Assembly: GCA_008360975.2 (NCBI GenBank) | Contig: CM039182.1 | Coordinates: forward strand, 44,404,491 to 44,468,490 | Length of the DNA stretch: 64,000 nt | Reading direction: 5' to 3' | Source of the DNA: Lichenostomus cassidix | Taxonomy: Eukaryota; Chordata; Aves; Passeriformes; Meliphagidae | Shown: piece after piece, positions 36,296 to 47,900 of the stretch | Numbering within the stretch: the first letter of the stretch is position 1 | Layout: the number at the start of each line of letters is the position of its first letter | Translations under genes and position numbers: made by a program | The notes under the pieces: generated by a model | What the model saw: only the letters and a program-made list of their open reading frames with translations | The model's database searches: none | What the model was told of the DNA's origin: nothing

Positions 36296-36966
36296 CAGAA
36301 AAGGACTTAGAGGACCTGGTGGACACCAGCTTGAATACAAGCCAGCAAAGTGCCCTTGCTGCAAAGGTGGCAAACAGCATCCTGGGCTACATTAGACAAA
36401 GTACTGCCAGCAGATCCTCTCTACTCAGCACTTTCTGAGGCCACATTTGGAGTGCTGGGCCCAGTTCTGGGCCCCTCAGCACAAGAGGAAGATGAAAATA
36501 CTGGACAGAGTCCAGAAAAGGCGCTACTGTTATTCAGGGAGATTAAAGGAAACTGGAGCATCTTTCCTATGAAGAAAGGCTGTGAGAGATGGCAGTGTTC
36601 AGCCTGGAGAAGACTCAAGGGCATCTTATCATGTATAAATACATGAAAGGATGAACAAGGAATACACAAACCAGGCTCTGTCATTGGGGCACTCAGTGGG
36701 ACACAGTGACAGGAGGTGCCCAGGTGATGGGCACAAACTGAAACAAAGGAAGTTTGCCCTGAACATCAGGCAACATTTTTTTACTGTGAGGGTAACTGAG
36801 CACTTACACAGGTTGCCCAGAGAAATGGTGTCATCTCCCTCCCTAGAAAGCCAGTCTGAACATGACCATTAGCAACTGGCTCCCAGTGACTTACTTGAGC
36901 AGGAAGGTTGAACCAGATGACTTCTAGAGGTCCCTTTCATCCTCAACCCTTCTGTGATTTAGTGAT
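36296..36966 (+). mobile_element. CR1 LINE, 3' part, plus strand
   Basis: Continuous CR1 sequence in plus orientation. It has the ORF2 C-terminal region (CTGGTGGACACCAGCTTGAA near 36314; GCCACATTTGGAGTGCTGGG near 36440), the [18 protein letters not shown] region around 36556, then GGGCACAAACTGAAAC (36729-36744), TTTTTACTGTGAGGGTAACT (36778-36797), AGGTTGCCCAGAGAAATGG and the tail AACCAGATGACTTCTAGAGG near 36912, ending near TTCTGTGATTTAGTGA. It is 5'-truncated, and frameshifts and stops interrupt the ORF2 remnant. Its subfamily looks different from the CR1 at 58.7 kb, judging by tail sequence. Confidence 0.95.
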
Positions 36967-38435
36967 ATTTAGTCTGAAGTTTCCAGTGATCATTTCCTAA
37001 ATTATATCAAATCAGGATTTAACTCATTAACAGAGATAGGGAAGGATATCCCACTTGTCAGCATCACACCCTCCAGTCTTGGTTTCAGGGTTTCAGTGTT
37101 ACCAGCAGTTTAATTATCGTAGGGAATGGATTAACTACCGACAACTCCTTTTAACACCTGTTTCCTCTGACAACTCCAAACAACTTTTTATGAAGCTATA
37201 TCCAGACCATTCAAAATGTGGGGGTTATGCTGATTGTTAAAGGAGTATGAAACAGGTGCAGTAAAGGAAATAAAAGCAGTTTTTCCCAATTTGTACAGTT
37301 GTAATACTGAAAATATGGCTATTCCATACAGAAGAACTCATGACACTATCACCATTACAAGTTGCAGACAGAGTCATAGACAGAGAATGATAAACTGACC
37401 CATACCAAAAGAGCTGACAGAATCACCATGTATTGAAATGCTGGTTTCATTGAAAACACAGTGATTGTTCTCCATAGACTCACATTTTGCCTTCAATGGT
37501 TTGTCTGCTTTATACAGGCTCTTCCTTTGTGAAGGAAAGTTGCATCCAATAACATAAGTGGCTGTACTGCACTTTGCTTTTGAAGTCGGAAATGGCTACG
37601 ACAAATGAGCGATAGGAATATGTTCTAGCAATAGAATAAATTAAGTCCTTAATTGAGGTGATTATCAGTCTCATTCTGGTTTTCCTAAACAGCATTAACC
37701 TCATATTACAAAAACACTTCAGAGATGCCTCTGCACTTGGCCAAATTTTCATTTGGGAGCTGTTTCTAAACACAAGATCAGAAGCTATTGTAACTTTTCG
37801 AGCATATGGAAGGCACAGACAAGTACAGGGTGCTACTTTTAGTTTCCATTTTTTAGCATTCAGGACTACTAACATCCTTAGCTGACAAAAAATTCTGAGC
37901 TAAACCAGATTATAACTCTCCACCGAATCAAAACCAAAAAAAATGCCCAGACACATTTACCTTTTGAAACAGAAATGTTTCAGAGAGGTGTGCTTATGCT
38001 ACTGACAGTGTTGTTATGATGGCTTTTCTGGTGCATGGTAGGATTTATTTTCAACAGCAGCCTTCTCCCCACAATACAGGACCTTTGACCACTGTGCCAT
38101 ACACTGCATACTGCAGGCTCAAGCAATTTGGCTGAGTGGCAGCTAAGCAGCCTCAATTCTCACTGCACTTTGCCAAGAAAGGAGGATGACTTGGGCAGTA
38201 ATGTTTTGAGAACACTTAATGAACCTGGGAGAACATGAGCTGTCCACACACAGGTACCAGCCCAAATCATTGTGACTACTGCATTGTGTGGAGTCTCAGA
38301 AAAACACAGAAGCAGAGAAAAGATTTTAAAAATTTTAATTTCACTCTATAATAGGATGAAACAAAATATGCAGATTTCTCTGTTTCCATGGAATTGAACT
38401 GATATTTCTAGCTATATTTATTTTCCAAAGATTGC
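36967..38435. other. Non-coding spacer between two CR1 copies
   Basis: No element recognised. Frames of 121 codons (minus, 37510-37875) and 75 codons (plus, 37658-37885) overlap on opposite strands and have no recognisable domain. Confidence 0.5.
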
Positions 38436-39901
38436 AAGTCAGATGGGACTGGATCCACCTAAGGTTACTGAGGAAACTGGTAGAAGTGCTCAGCAAGCCT
38501 CTTTCAAATAATTATCAGCTGTACTGGAAAATCAGGGAGGTCCCAGTTGACTGGTAGTTAGCAAACATGATGCTCCTCCATAAGAGGTGTTGGAAGGAGG
38601 ATCTGGGGACCTATAGGCCTTTCAGTTTGACCTTAGTGCCAGGGAAAGTCATGGAGCAAATCGTCCTTAGTGCCATCTGGCAGCATATTCAGGACAACCA
38701 GGTAATCAGACCCAGCCAGCAGGGGTTTATGAAGGGCACGTTCTGTTTGGCCAACCTTTTTCCTCTTCTATGACAAGGTGACCAGCTTAGTGGACAAGGG
38801 ACAGACTGTGGATGTTGTTCATCGAAACTTCAGGAAAGCCTTTAACATTGTTTCCGACAGAGTTCTCCTGGAGAAACTGGCTGCATGTATTGGTGAGGTT
38901 CACTTTTTGCTGGGTAAAAAAAACAATCAGCTGAATGACCAAGCCTAGAGCTGGTGGTGAATGAAGTTACATCCAGCTGGTGGCCTGACACTGATGACAT
39001 TCCCCAGGGCTTTATCTATGATCTGGACAAGGTGATCAAGTGCACTGTGAATCAGTTTGCAGACAACACATAAAGTTTGGTGGAAGTGTTGATCTGCTGG
39101 AGGGTAGGAAGTCTCTTACAGAGGGGTCTGGACAGTCTGGTTCAATGGGCTAAGGCCAATTACATAAAACTCGACAAGGTCAAGTGCCAGGTTCTCCATT
39201 TGGGTCACAACAACCCCGGGCAGCACTACGGGCTGGGGGCAGAGTGGCTGGAAATCTGCTGGGCAGAAAAGGACCTGGTTGGTCAACAGCCACTGAACAT
39301 GAGCCAGGGTGCGCCCAGGAGGCCAAGAAGGCCAATGGCATCCTGGCCTGTATCAGAAATACTGCAGTCAGCAGGACCAGGGCAGTGATTGTCGTCACCC
39401 TGTTGTCAGCACTGGTGAGTGCTGTGTCCAGTTCTGGGTCCTTCCCTACAAGAAAGACTTTGAGGTGCTGCAGCTGGTCCAGAAAAGTGCAACAGAGCTG
39501 GGGAAGGGTCTGGAGCACAAGTCTGATGAGCATTTGAGGGAGGAGCTGGGTGTGTTTATCCTGGAGAGAAGGAGGCTGAGGGGAGACTTTATCAACTACC
39601 TGAAAGGATGTTGTAGTGAGGTGGGGGTCGGTCTCTTCTCCCAAGTAACAATCACTAGGACAAGAGAAAATGGCCTCAAGTTGCACCAGGAAAGGTATCT
39701 ATCTAATACCTGGAAAAATCTGTTCACCAAAAGGGTTGTCAAGCATTGGAACAGGCTACCCAAGGAAGTGGTTGAGACATCATCCCTGGAGGTATTTAAA
39801 GACATATAGATGTGGCACTTCTCCATGCTTTAGGGGTGGACTTGGCAGTGTTAGTGGTTGGACTTTATGCTCTTAGAGGCCAATCTAAATGATTCTATGA
39901 A
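38436..39901 (+). mobile_element. CR1 LINE with broken ORF2, plus strand
   Basis: The longest CR1 copy in the window. It starts in the ORF2 region (GATGGGACTGGATCCACCTA), carries recognisable reverse-transcriptase blocks, and runs through the ORF2 C-terminus to a 3' end at AATGATTCTATGA (39890-39901). Compared with typical CR1 ORF2, sequence between 'PQG' and 'IxDLD' is missing near 39007, and several frameshifts are present. No target-site duplication is expected to be obvious for CR1. The copy is truncated and inactive. Confidence 0.95.
38555..39810 (+). pseudogene. CR1 ORF2 (reverse transcriptase) remnant
   Basis: CR1 ORF2 normally encodes an endonuclease and reverse transcriptase used in target-primed reverse transcription. 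Here only reverse-transcriptase parts remain, in different frames. 38567-38773 encodes YRPFSLTLVPGKVMEQI and PSQQGFMKGT, the conserved finger/palm entry blocks. 39056-39067 is the catalytic FADD-equivalent box, now FADN, with a TAA one codon later. 39309-39809 encodes the C-terminal region (LERRRLRGDFINYLKGC, KRVVKHWNRLPKEVVE). Loss of the second catalytic aspartate, a stop and frameshifts make it non-functional. The antisense 168-codon frame here is a shadow. Confidence 0.88.
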
Positions 39902-42772
39902 AATTTTGTTCTTGAATAGAAAAAACAGTTTCAGTTAACATCTGATAAGGCTGGTGGTCAGACAACATTTAAAACACAGGGACTCTGGGCCCTTTCTTGT
40001 ACGATTGATCAATAATATTGGATAAAAAGGCCTACAGCCAAAGTTTCAAGATTTTCCTTGTTTATCTTTGCAGGCACTGCCAGTGAGAACGATTCCTCCC
40101 TGTCGTGTGGTTTGTACTGCCTTGTATAGTAAGATGCATATTTGTTCTTTTTAATTTCCTGGGAAGTCCTATACCTTTTGTCACGACACTTACTTGCATT
40201 ATATCTCTGTCATAAACATCTCTGCCTTAGACCCTTTATGATTGGTTACTTGTCTTTCCACAGTGTGAGCAGACTGACAGTGACATAGTCTTACAAGGTT
40301 GCTCTTCTCACTACATCGTTGTGTGGGAAGAGTGTCAGAATCAACAGCCAGCAATATGTTCTTGTGTTGATTTCCTTCTGTCATGTACACTCACATTTAG
40401 AATACAGATGGGGTTTATTATGCTTCAGTTGGACTTTATGCACACATTTACATGGGTCACTAGTGAGTATGTAAAACCAATACAGATTACGTCTGTGAGG
40501 AGAGATTTGCTGGGAAAAGTTAAGAGATAGTTCATGGAGGCATCCACAAAATAAGGGTCAAGAACAGGGCTTTAGAATTTAGATCAAAACTCTGAGAAGT
40601 GTGACATTTTCATGCAGTGGTGGCTCCCAACACAGACATACACATAAGTGATTTTCAAAGCTATGAGCAAGTGTCTGCTTCCATTTTCACCAATGGATTC
40701 TACTGGATGCTCAACACAAAGTATTTATCCAACTACAGGCTCCTACTTTTGACTATTCTTGGCTGAACTATTACAACAGAAATTCAGCTGGGCTGAGCAC
40801 TTTCCTATAAGATCTTTAGAGAGATTTAGACAGATTTTAGAGAGATTTCAGTTTCAATATCTCAATAATAATAATAATGTGCAGAAATTTGTCTAGAGAC
40901 AGGAAAGAGTATTTTCAATAGCATATCATTATTCTTTCCCTAGTTGTAGTACTTGAAGCACCAAATATCTCCAAACATCCTCTACAGCCTCTTTTTTAAA
41001 AAATTCAATCTTCCAGGGACCATGTGGAATAAGACAAATCCCTTTCTTTTCTCAGTCTGCTTCATACATTTTCCTACACTTTGCTCTCACCTGAGCTACC
41101 TTCAATAGAGCAATTTTTTAACATTCTCAAGGAGAATGCTATATTTAAGATGAATAGATGAACAGGAAGTTCAAACTGAAGTTTCTAGCAGGATAAATAT
41201 ATTTCCAGGATGCTTTGAGGGCTAACTTTGTTATTTAAACACAGAGTGACTTAGAAGAGGTTGTGATTGGCACAACTCGTATACTTAAACATCACTCAGA
41301 TGCAGGAAGATTTTTGGTCAGCAAATATTTGCAGCAACTTAAGCCATGCAAGTATCACAGCTTAACTCCAGTCAGCTCTCACAACAGTCTAAAACAAACT
41401 GGTGAAGTCTGCACTGAATCACACAAGGAAGACTTGGAAATTCTCTTCTGCTGATAGGCCAAATGAGGTGAAAAATTCCAGTGAAGGAACAGCTGCAAAA
41501 AAGTTTTGATGACGATCACATCTTTAGCCACCAGAAGCATCTGACATGTAAACGTGTCTCTGCCTTGGTAAGTTGTTTCCCTCTTCAGAATAGGGCTTTG
41601 TAGTACTGGGATCATACTTTCCATGACCTCTCTTTCATTGCTTCTAGCATAAACTTTAACATTAAAGCTGTTGCTAGGGAAAAATTGGCCCTTGGCATTT
41701 TGAGCAAGATGCCGGCCTTGATCAATAAAAAGCAAAGCCAATTGCTCTCACCACATCACAGTGAGACAGTCTGCCAGACACGCAAACTGTGCTTTCCTCA
41801 AACACCTACACGTAGCTACAGATTTGTTCAGTTCTCTGGGTAATCAAAACAAGGACTCTTTAATGAGAAAATTCTATCTGGAGGAATTTTTGCTATATTG
41901 ATCAGCACAGATAAAGGCAGAAAAGATTTATCTAATGTCTCACGGTGGTCAGGTAATGAGGTTGCCTTCTTCTGTCCTGTTCTTGAACAAATATTCCCAT
42001 AATAAGAAATGTGTTTAAAATATGGGGAGAATTGATCCTAGTTGAAAGACGGACTGGTTGGCAACATGGTCTTTCAAGGAGAAAACAGTTCTTAAATTGG
42101 TTCAGCAGTACCAAAATCTTGCCTTTGAAGCCAGCAGATACAGATATGAACTCCCAGGTCTTTGATGCATTTGAAATGAAATAGGCAGATAGACAGTGAA
42201 TACATTCTTATTTTTAGAACATTTCTTCAGAAAGTTAGAAAAATCTCTCAATGTCCTTTTTAGTTACCAAACTCTCCAACAGTACCTGCTAATAGGATAC
42301 TTTAGTTAAACTGGGACAAGAACAAGCCCTGCCAGACATCTTATCCTCCTGTTCAAACTTTAATTAAAGGGAAAAGACACTTTAATGGCATTTTGCACTT
42401 TAGGCTGTAGAAGCCAGTTACAGTGCTAGTTATGAGACAGGTACTTGCTCTTTTGAGAGCACCAACAACGTTGTCCTTGTACTAGTTTAAAGGACTGCTT
42501 ACTGGAGCCCAGCAAGAGTAAATCACATTCCAACCTGAGTAGTCTGCAGCACATCCAGCTACAGGATACCTTACACTGCCTTTGAGCCCAGGCAGACACC
42601 AAGTGAAATGCAAGCTTCTTTGATTTCATTAAAACTACTTCACAGGTAACAGTCTGTGATTCTTCAGAACACCACTGAGACAATTACAGAGAATGGTCAG
42701 TCAAGTCCGTCCGTGTAGCCTGGTTCTTCAGGCAATGTGCTAAGCACTGGAGCAAGTCTGACCATAATGCAC
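39902..42772. other. Non-coding, no recognised element
   Basis: No gene or repeat family recognised. A short AATAATAATAATAAT run is at about 40864-40878, next to an imperfect duplication of TTTAGAGAGATTT. The 120-codon minus frame at 41379-41741 has no recognisable features. Confidence 0.5.
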
Positions 42773-43001
42773 ATAATAAAGTACTAAATCATTAAACAGG
42801 TTGCTCAAATAGATATTACAATTCACAATGTATGGAATAAAAAATACAAATTAACAGAATATATTGTAATTTTACCATTTCAGCCATATTTAAGCCTTCT
42901 CACTCATGAGCTATTTAAAGCATCATAGGCTGTTTTCCTTTATTCATCAATCAGGAATGTTGTATGTCTGGTAGAAAAACAAAAGATGGAAGAAGGATTA
43001 A

Positions 43002-43143
43002 GTCACAGAATCATAGAATCGAAGTTGGAAGCAACTTTCAAGATTAACTAGTTCCAATCTCCCTGCCAGGGATACCTTTTCCTAGACCAGGTCACTCAGA
43101 GCTCCATCCAACCCATTCTTGAACTTCCAAGGATGGGACTTGG
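43002..43143 (-). mobile_element. CR1 LINE 3' end in arm A
   Basis: Minus-strand CR1 tail: TCACAGAATCATAGAATCG (43003-43021), TAACTAGTTCCAATCTCCCTG, CTAGACCAGGTCACTCAGAG and CTCCATCCAACC on the plus strand, the usual order of the reversed CR1 3' end. Present once per arm of the triple duplication. Confidence 0.88.
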
Positions 43144-43145
43144 GA

Positions 43146-43251
43146 CAAGAATGGGTTGGATGGAGCTCTGGTGACCTGGTCTAGAAGCATCCCTGGCTGA
43201 GGTGGAGGCTGGTTGAGAGGTTGCTTCCAGCTCATTCTATGATTCTGTGAT
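43146..43251 (+). mobile_element. CR1 LINE 3' end in inverted arm A'
   Basis: The same CR1 tail in plus orientation: GGTTGGATGGAGCTCTGG, GACCTGGTCTAG, then the terminus ATTCTATGATTCTGTGA (43234-43250). It differs from the arm A copy at many positions, which shows that the inverted arm has evolved separately or was copied from a different allele. Confidence 0.85.
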
Positions 43252-43567
43252 ATCCTTCTTCCTGCACCAGGCTGATTTGTGGAATAAAGGAAAAGCAGCC
43301 TATGATACTTAAATAGCTCATGAAGAATATGGCGAAATTACAATATATTCTGTTAATTTGTATTTTTTATTCCATACATTGTGGTAATCTATTTGAGCAA
43401 CCCTGTTTAATGATTTGAGTACTTTATTATTGTAATTTTACCATTTCAGCCATATTTAAGCCTTCTCACTCATGAGCTATTTAAAGCATCATAGGCTGTT
43501 TTCCTTTATTCATCAATCAGGAATGTTGTATGTCTGGTAGAAAAACAAAAGATGGAAGAAGGATTAA

Positions 43568-43709
43568 GTCACAGAATCATAGAATCGAAGTTGGAAGCAA
43601 CTTTCAAGATTAACTAGTTCCAATCTCCCTGCCAGGGATACCTTTTCCTAGACCAGGTCACTCAGAGCTCCATCCAACCCATTCTTGAACTTCCAAGGAT
43701 GGGACTTGG
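43568..43709 (-). mobile_element. CR1 LINE 3' end in arm A''
   Basis: Identical to the CR1 tail of arm A (43002-43143). It ends just where the sequence leaves the duplication and continues into unique DNA at 43710. Confidence 0.88.
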
Positions 43710-43717
43710 AAGTTCAA
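43685..43717. repeat. Perfect 13-bp stem hairpin at the edge of the duplication
   Basis: TTGAACTTCCAAG (43685-43697) and its exact reverse complement CTTGGAAGTTCAA (43705-43717) flank the loop GATGGGA. It straddles the boundary between arm A'' and unique DNA. In the first arm the same left half is present, but the right half is cut short where the inverted arm begins. Confidence 0.85.
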
Positions 43718-44995
43718 CAACTACTCTGCCAAGAATCAGGGTCCAGAACAAAGGTAAAGGAAAGAATGGGAGGACCCACAGGACCACATCTCCTTAGTAG
43801 GTCGATGTCTTCCTGAAGAGAAAAAAGGACATTTTCTCCCTCGGCCTTTTGAAATCACGTTGTTCCTCAGTTCTGACAGATGAGATGACAAAGACGGTCC
43901 CATTCTCCAACCAAGATCTCACTGGAGAGTCTGAAGAGCTCCATATGACCAAGAAGCAATATTAAAGATGTATTTAGACATTAAGTATTTTTTTTCTAGA
44001 GTAGAGCAGCAGGCACAAGGTAAATTTTAGCAAACCAAGAGAAACTGAAGACATGGGGAATGTCTAAAAACTCTACAAGTAAAAGGTGCTAACATCTCCA
44101 ATTATAAAACTGATAGATGAAAGAAGCAACCGGCTGGAAGACATTGCCTTGCAAGGCGAGTGGCCAATACTGGTGCATACTGAGGCTATACAGAACTGCT
44201 CACAGTAGGCAGAGACAAGCAAGACAGCACAGAAAATCTTACTTATCTGTGTGTTGCTCTGCTGCTGGTAATCTGGGCATATTTTTCCTGAGATTGCACT
44301 CTGATTCACTTCCACCAACATCCAAGGAGTCTGTTGGCCCTCATATGAAGGTAAAATGCCCTGCTGAAAGGTCGTTCAAGGTGAAGGCCAGAACAGTGTT
44401 CTGCTGGAAGATTAGGAGTGCCTTTTCACTAGCCAGTAGTCCTATTTCAAGCAAAACAGACCCAGTGCTCTCGTTATAGAAACAATCCCACACTGAAGTA
44501 AAATAACGCAATTTTAACCTCTTCAGAACACAATTTATGTGACAGAATTAATACATTTCTGCTGGGTGTCAACAGAATACCACAGCCCTTTTCTTCTTCA
44601 GTCATCAGCTAGAAAATACTAGAACAAACTCCAGAGCACCCAGGTTATGCAGCTCCTGACTTACAAGGATGAAGTAGACATGAAAAAAATCACCATCAAA
44701 CACATCATTAGCAATGGCAATGTCACCTTGTATTTTCTAGAAAGAACATAAAAAGGCACGTCCAGCAGAACCTTCCAAATCAACACCTTTTTAGAATCTG
44801 CTGATAGTGAAGCCAAGGCGAAACTGGACTTCAGGACCCAGATCAAAGCTGTATTTTATAAAGAAATTATGGTCCCAAAGAAAAGATTTTATTATCTTTG
44901 ATGGGACCACAATGCTTGTCTATAAACACCACGTACAAACAGTCACAAGATTTGGTCTGTGGCTCATTCCCACCTCCTCTCCAGAAGTTTCCTAA
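43711..44995 (+). pseudogene. Possible decayed coding region, unidentified
   Basis: Several segments translate into protein-like peptides broken by stops and frame changes. From 43711: FNNYSAKNQGPEQR, a stop, then DPQDHISLVGRCLPEEKKG and FEITLFLSSDR. Near 44115-44210: RSNRLEDIALQGEWPILVH. From 44623: YKDEVDMKKITIKHIISNG and NVTLYFLERT, a stop, then SSRTFQINTFLESADSEAKA and KLDFRTQIKAVFYKE. A +1 shift near 44890 leads into IIFDGTTMLVYKHHV. Such charged, non-repetitive peptides in one strand and mostly one order suggest old coding sequence, perhaps retaining unspliced structure. I cannot name the gene. A vague likeness to axonemal proteins was considered but not established. Chance is a real alternative. 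Confidence 0.28.
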
Positions 44996-47900
44996 AGGCA
45001 TGCAGCAAGCCTGGGCATTTCATTGCATAGGCCTGAACCTCAGCACCTTTTCTATACACACAAGCTGATCCTCCAGGCAAGCTTCCTGATGTCCCTCTGT
45101 ACACATGTATAATGCACCTTCATCTTCTTGTCTCAATAATACACCATATACCCTGTAACATGTCTCATATGCTGTTTTTCATTTATTGCAGGGTCTTAAG
45201 ATATCCTGCCTAATTTTCCACTAAACTGACATACATTATCTTATTAACTTTGAACAATATAAACAATGCATTACAAATATTTTTATAATAATTCAAATTA
45301 TTGTCTCTATGTGCCACTAAACTGAGGCTGCTTTTAATAACACTCTAAATCTCTTTCACATAATGAGCCTTGTGTGTTATTTTTCAATTTCCAAGACAAG
45401 TTATCAACTTCTGTGTCAAGGGCTGATTCACAAAAGAAAAGTGAATTTATCGATTTCTTTTCCTCTAGTACCTCGCTAGAATTATTTGGAAAAAAAACCC
45501 TGATTCGCATCAACACCCTTACTGTTCTGTCACGCTAATGTTCTGCCACAGTCTGTTGGCAAAACTGTGCTGAGAAAAAGGTATGTTGTGTTGATACCAA
45601 CATTGAGGAGGGAACTGTATTTCAGGTCAGGGAAATTGCAAAAGGGATTCCTCTAGATATAAAAAGTCGTGAGGTAGATTCAAGGCATCCCAACCAAAAA
45701 TACATGTTCTGTCACGCTCACATATGCCATAGAGTCACTATGTGTCACTCAGAGAAATGAAAGTGAGATTGTGTGTGTCTGTTATTTTTTGGACATGGAG
45801 TTTTAAAGCTTACTGCAATGTCTGACAATGACTGTGAAGCTTGACTCAAGCCAGGACTGGTTGAATAATTTAAATATTTAAATCAAGAAATGCTAGGCAT
45901 GAAGAGAATAAAAATCTCATCATTCCTTATGAGATCTTGTGATGTTTTATACCTAATAACTAGAACCAAGGAAGCAAAATCCTGTGTGAACAAGAACACT
46001 CTATATAAAAACAAGAATGGTTCTTGTCAGTGTAGATTAAAAAGCAGAGACCAATGCTTCTCTATTTCTCAGAATGAGAGAAAGGTACATGAAGCCTGTC
46101 AGGCAATATAAACAGGAGAGGTACCTTCTAAGATAAGAATTCCAGCTTCAATAAAGGACATGAGTGTCTGTGGTTCAACCGAACAGAAAACATCCAATAA
46201 GCTTTAATTCTGACAGACTGGATCCCTGATCAGCAACCTGCATTCTCTCATGGAAACACAATTTTTTAGCTGAATGAAACAGCGATTCTCTAAGAGACAA
46301 ATGAATTTACAAGTAACTAATAATCGGAGCATGTTTATATTGGTATATATTTGTTGGTGTCCATTTCTCTGCCTGCAACAATTTTGTAGACCAGTTCTGA
46401 TCAAAACCAACAGTGTAGTGCAAATCTCAAAAGTTTATCACCTCACAAGGAGGCGTAGCAAAAGAGAAAATATCATTAGAGTCCTCGCTGTGAGAAAAAA
46501 AGGTAGCATGGGTTCCCTTTTCATTAGACAGCCATGAATCTAACATCAGATACACAGCCTAAATCACTGCACCAATAACATCCACAAGAAATATTCCTCT
46601 GTTCATAAAAGTTCTGGCCTGATTTGGTGATTAAAGACAGCCTACTACTTGATTTATCCATTACAGAGTAAAAACTGCTGGCAGTAACAGGGCTACTTTG
46701 TTGATATTTTCCAGTCAAATTACAGAAGAACCCAGTGTTAACTGCCAACAGAGACTCCAAGAACATGGTCTCACCTCCTCAGAGTACATAATCAAATGAA
46801 TGAATGTTCCAGACCTCAGGAAAGACTCAGTGAGGACTAATACAAACTCATGTTAACTCATGTAAAAGGATCAGTAAAAAGCAGTAAAAAGGATCCACAT
46901 AAATATGTGAAGTCCTTTATAAATAGGCTTTATTGTTCATTATGCTCTTGCCACCCATATGCTGCTATTGAGCCGTTCTATAAAGTATATCAGTATTCTT
47001 ACTGGGCTGCAAAAAAGATATTAAAGAAACCTGCTTGTGGACAGGGAATAAAACTTTGTTTGTAGTGCTCTTACTAGGCTCAATGATGCACTCAGCATCT
47101 TCAAACAAATAATACAAAAAGCAGTTATTTCTACTCCCAAGGGCAAATTGGAAGGGGTAGCAAAGACTCTCTTGATGAATACCATTACTTGCTGCAGCAT
47201 GTCACTAATGTTCTTCACAGCTACACACAGCACGGTTGTCCTACTAGCAAAATAACTGCTCTTAGTTCAAAAAGTGGTGTAATAATGACAATTTACTACA
47301 GCAGCAGCAAATGGCTTCCTGGAGTTTTTTTCTAATCTTTTAATAGAAGACATTTTAGTTTCATTTTGGTCAAACTCATACAGAAAATCAGGAGTGTTAA
47401 GCACATTCAATAGTGTTCATTCATGTGCAGTTTTATAAAGGGGTTCTACAAAACCTCACATTGGGGAGTTGTCTCTTTCAACTGAGAAAATGCTCAGCAC
47501 TATGCACAGTGTTTCCCTCTAGGTGATTTTACAGCTAACCCAGTTGGCACACAGTCAGACCTGTTAAAGAAGGCTAGCCCTGATCACCTGCAAGAGCAAA
47601 GGTGATCCTCACTCCTGCTGCTACTGTCAGTGCAATGAAGGATATTTCAATCTATCAACCTTACATTCCTAGGACCCAGAGGGAACACCTTCTGGTAGCC
47701 AGAATACTCACAGCTGAGATTAAATAAGAGGTAATATAGCAAAACAGCATTCCATTGCAGTGCACCACACTAGTTGTGTTGGTGCAGAGTTGTCATTACT
47801 AGTGCTGGTTTCTATTTAGAAAACTACCACAGTCTAATGACAAAGAATATCTTCTCTCCGCTGCAGAGCAATTGTGAAACTACAAAGCATCTGCCCTACA

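Larger units (their letters stand above)
42773..43709. repeat. Direct-inverted-direct duplication (A, A', A'')
   Basis: Arm A'' (43428-43709) is an identical 282-bp copy of arm A (42862-43143), offset 566 bp. Between them lies A' (about 43146-43430), an inverted and diverged copy that pairs with 42773-43121, including 89 bp upstream of the directly repeated part. A' differs by many substitutions and lacks a block of roughly 27 or more bases seen in A. Each arm contains unique DNA plus a CR1 3' end, so this is a segmental duplication and not separate CR1 insertions. The added material amounts to 43144-43709 (566 bp). It is either a real template-switch product or an assembly or chimeric-read artefact. 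Confidence 0.93.

Noticed and set aside
39180..39686. 168-codon minus-strand open frame
   Set aside because: Antisense to the CR1 ORF2 C-terminal remnant, so it is a shadow.
41379..41741. 120-codon minus-strand open frame
   Set aside because: No recognisable motif. Similar chance frames occur throughout.
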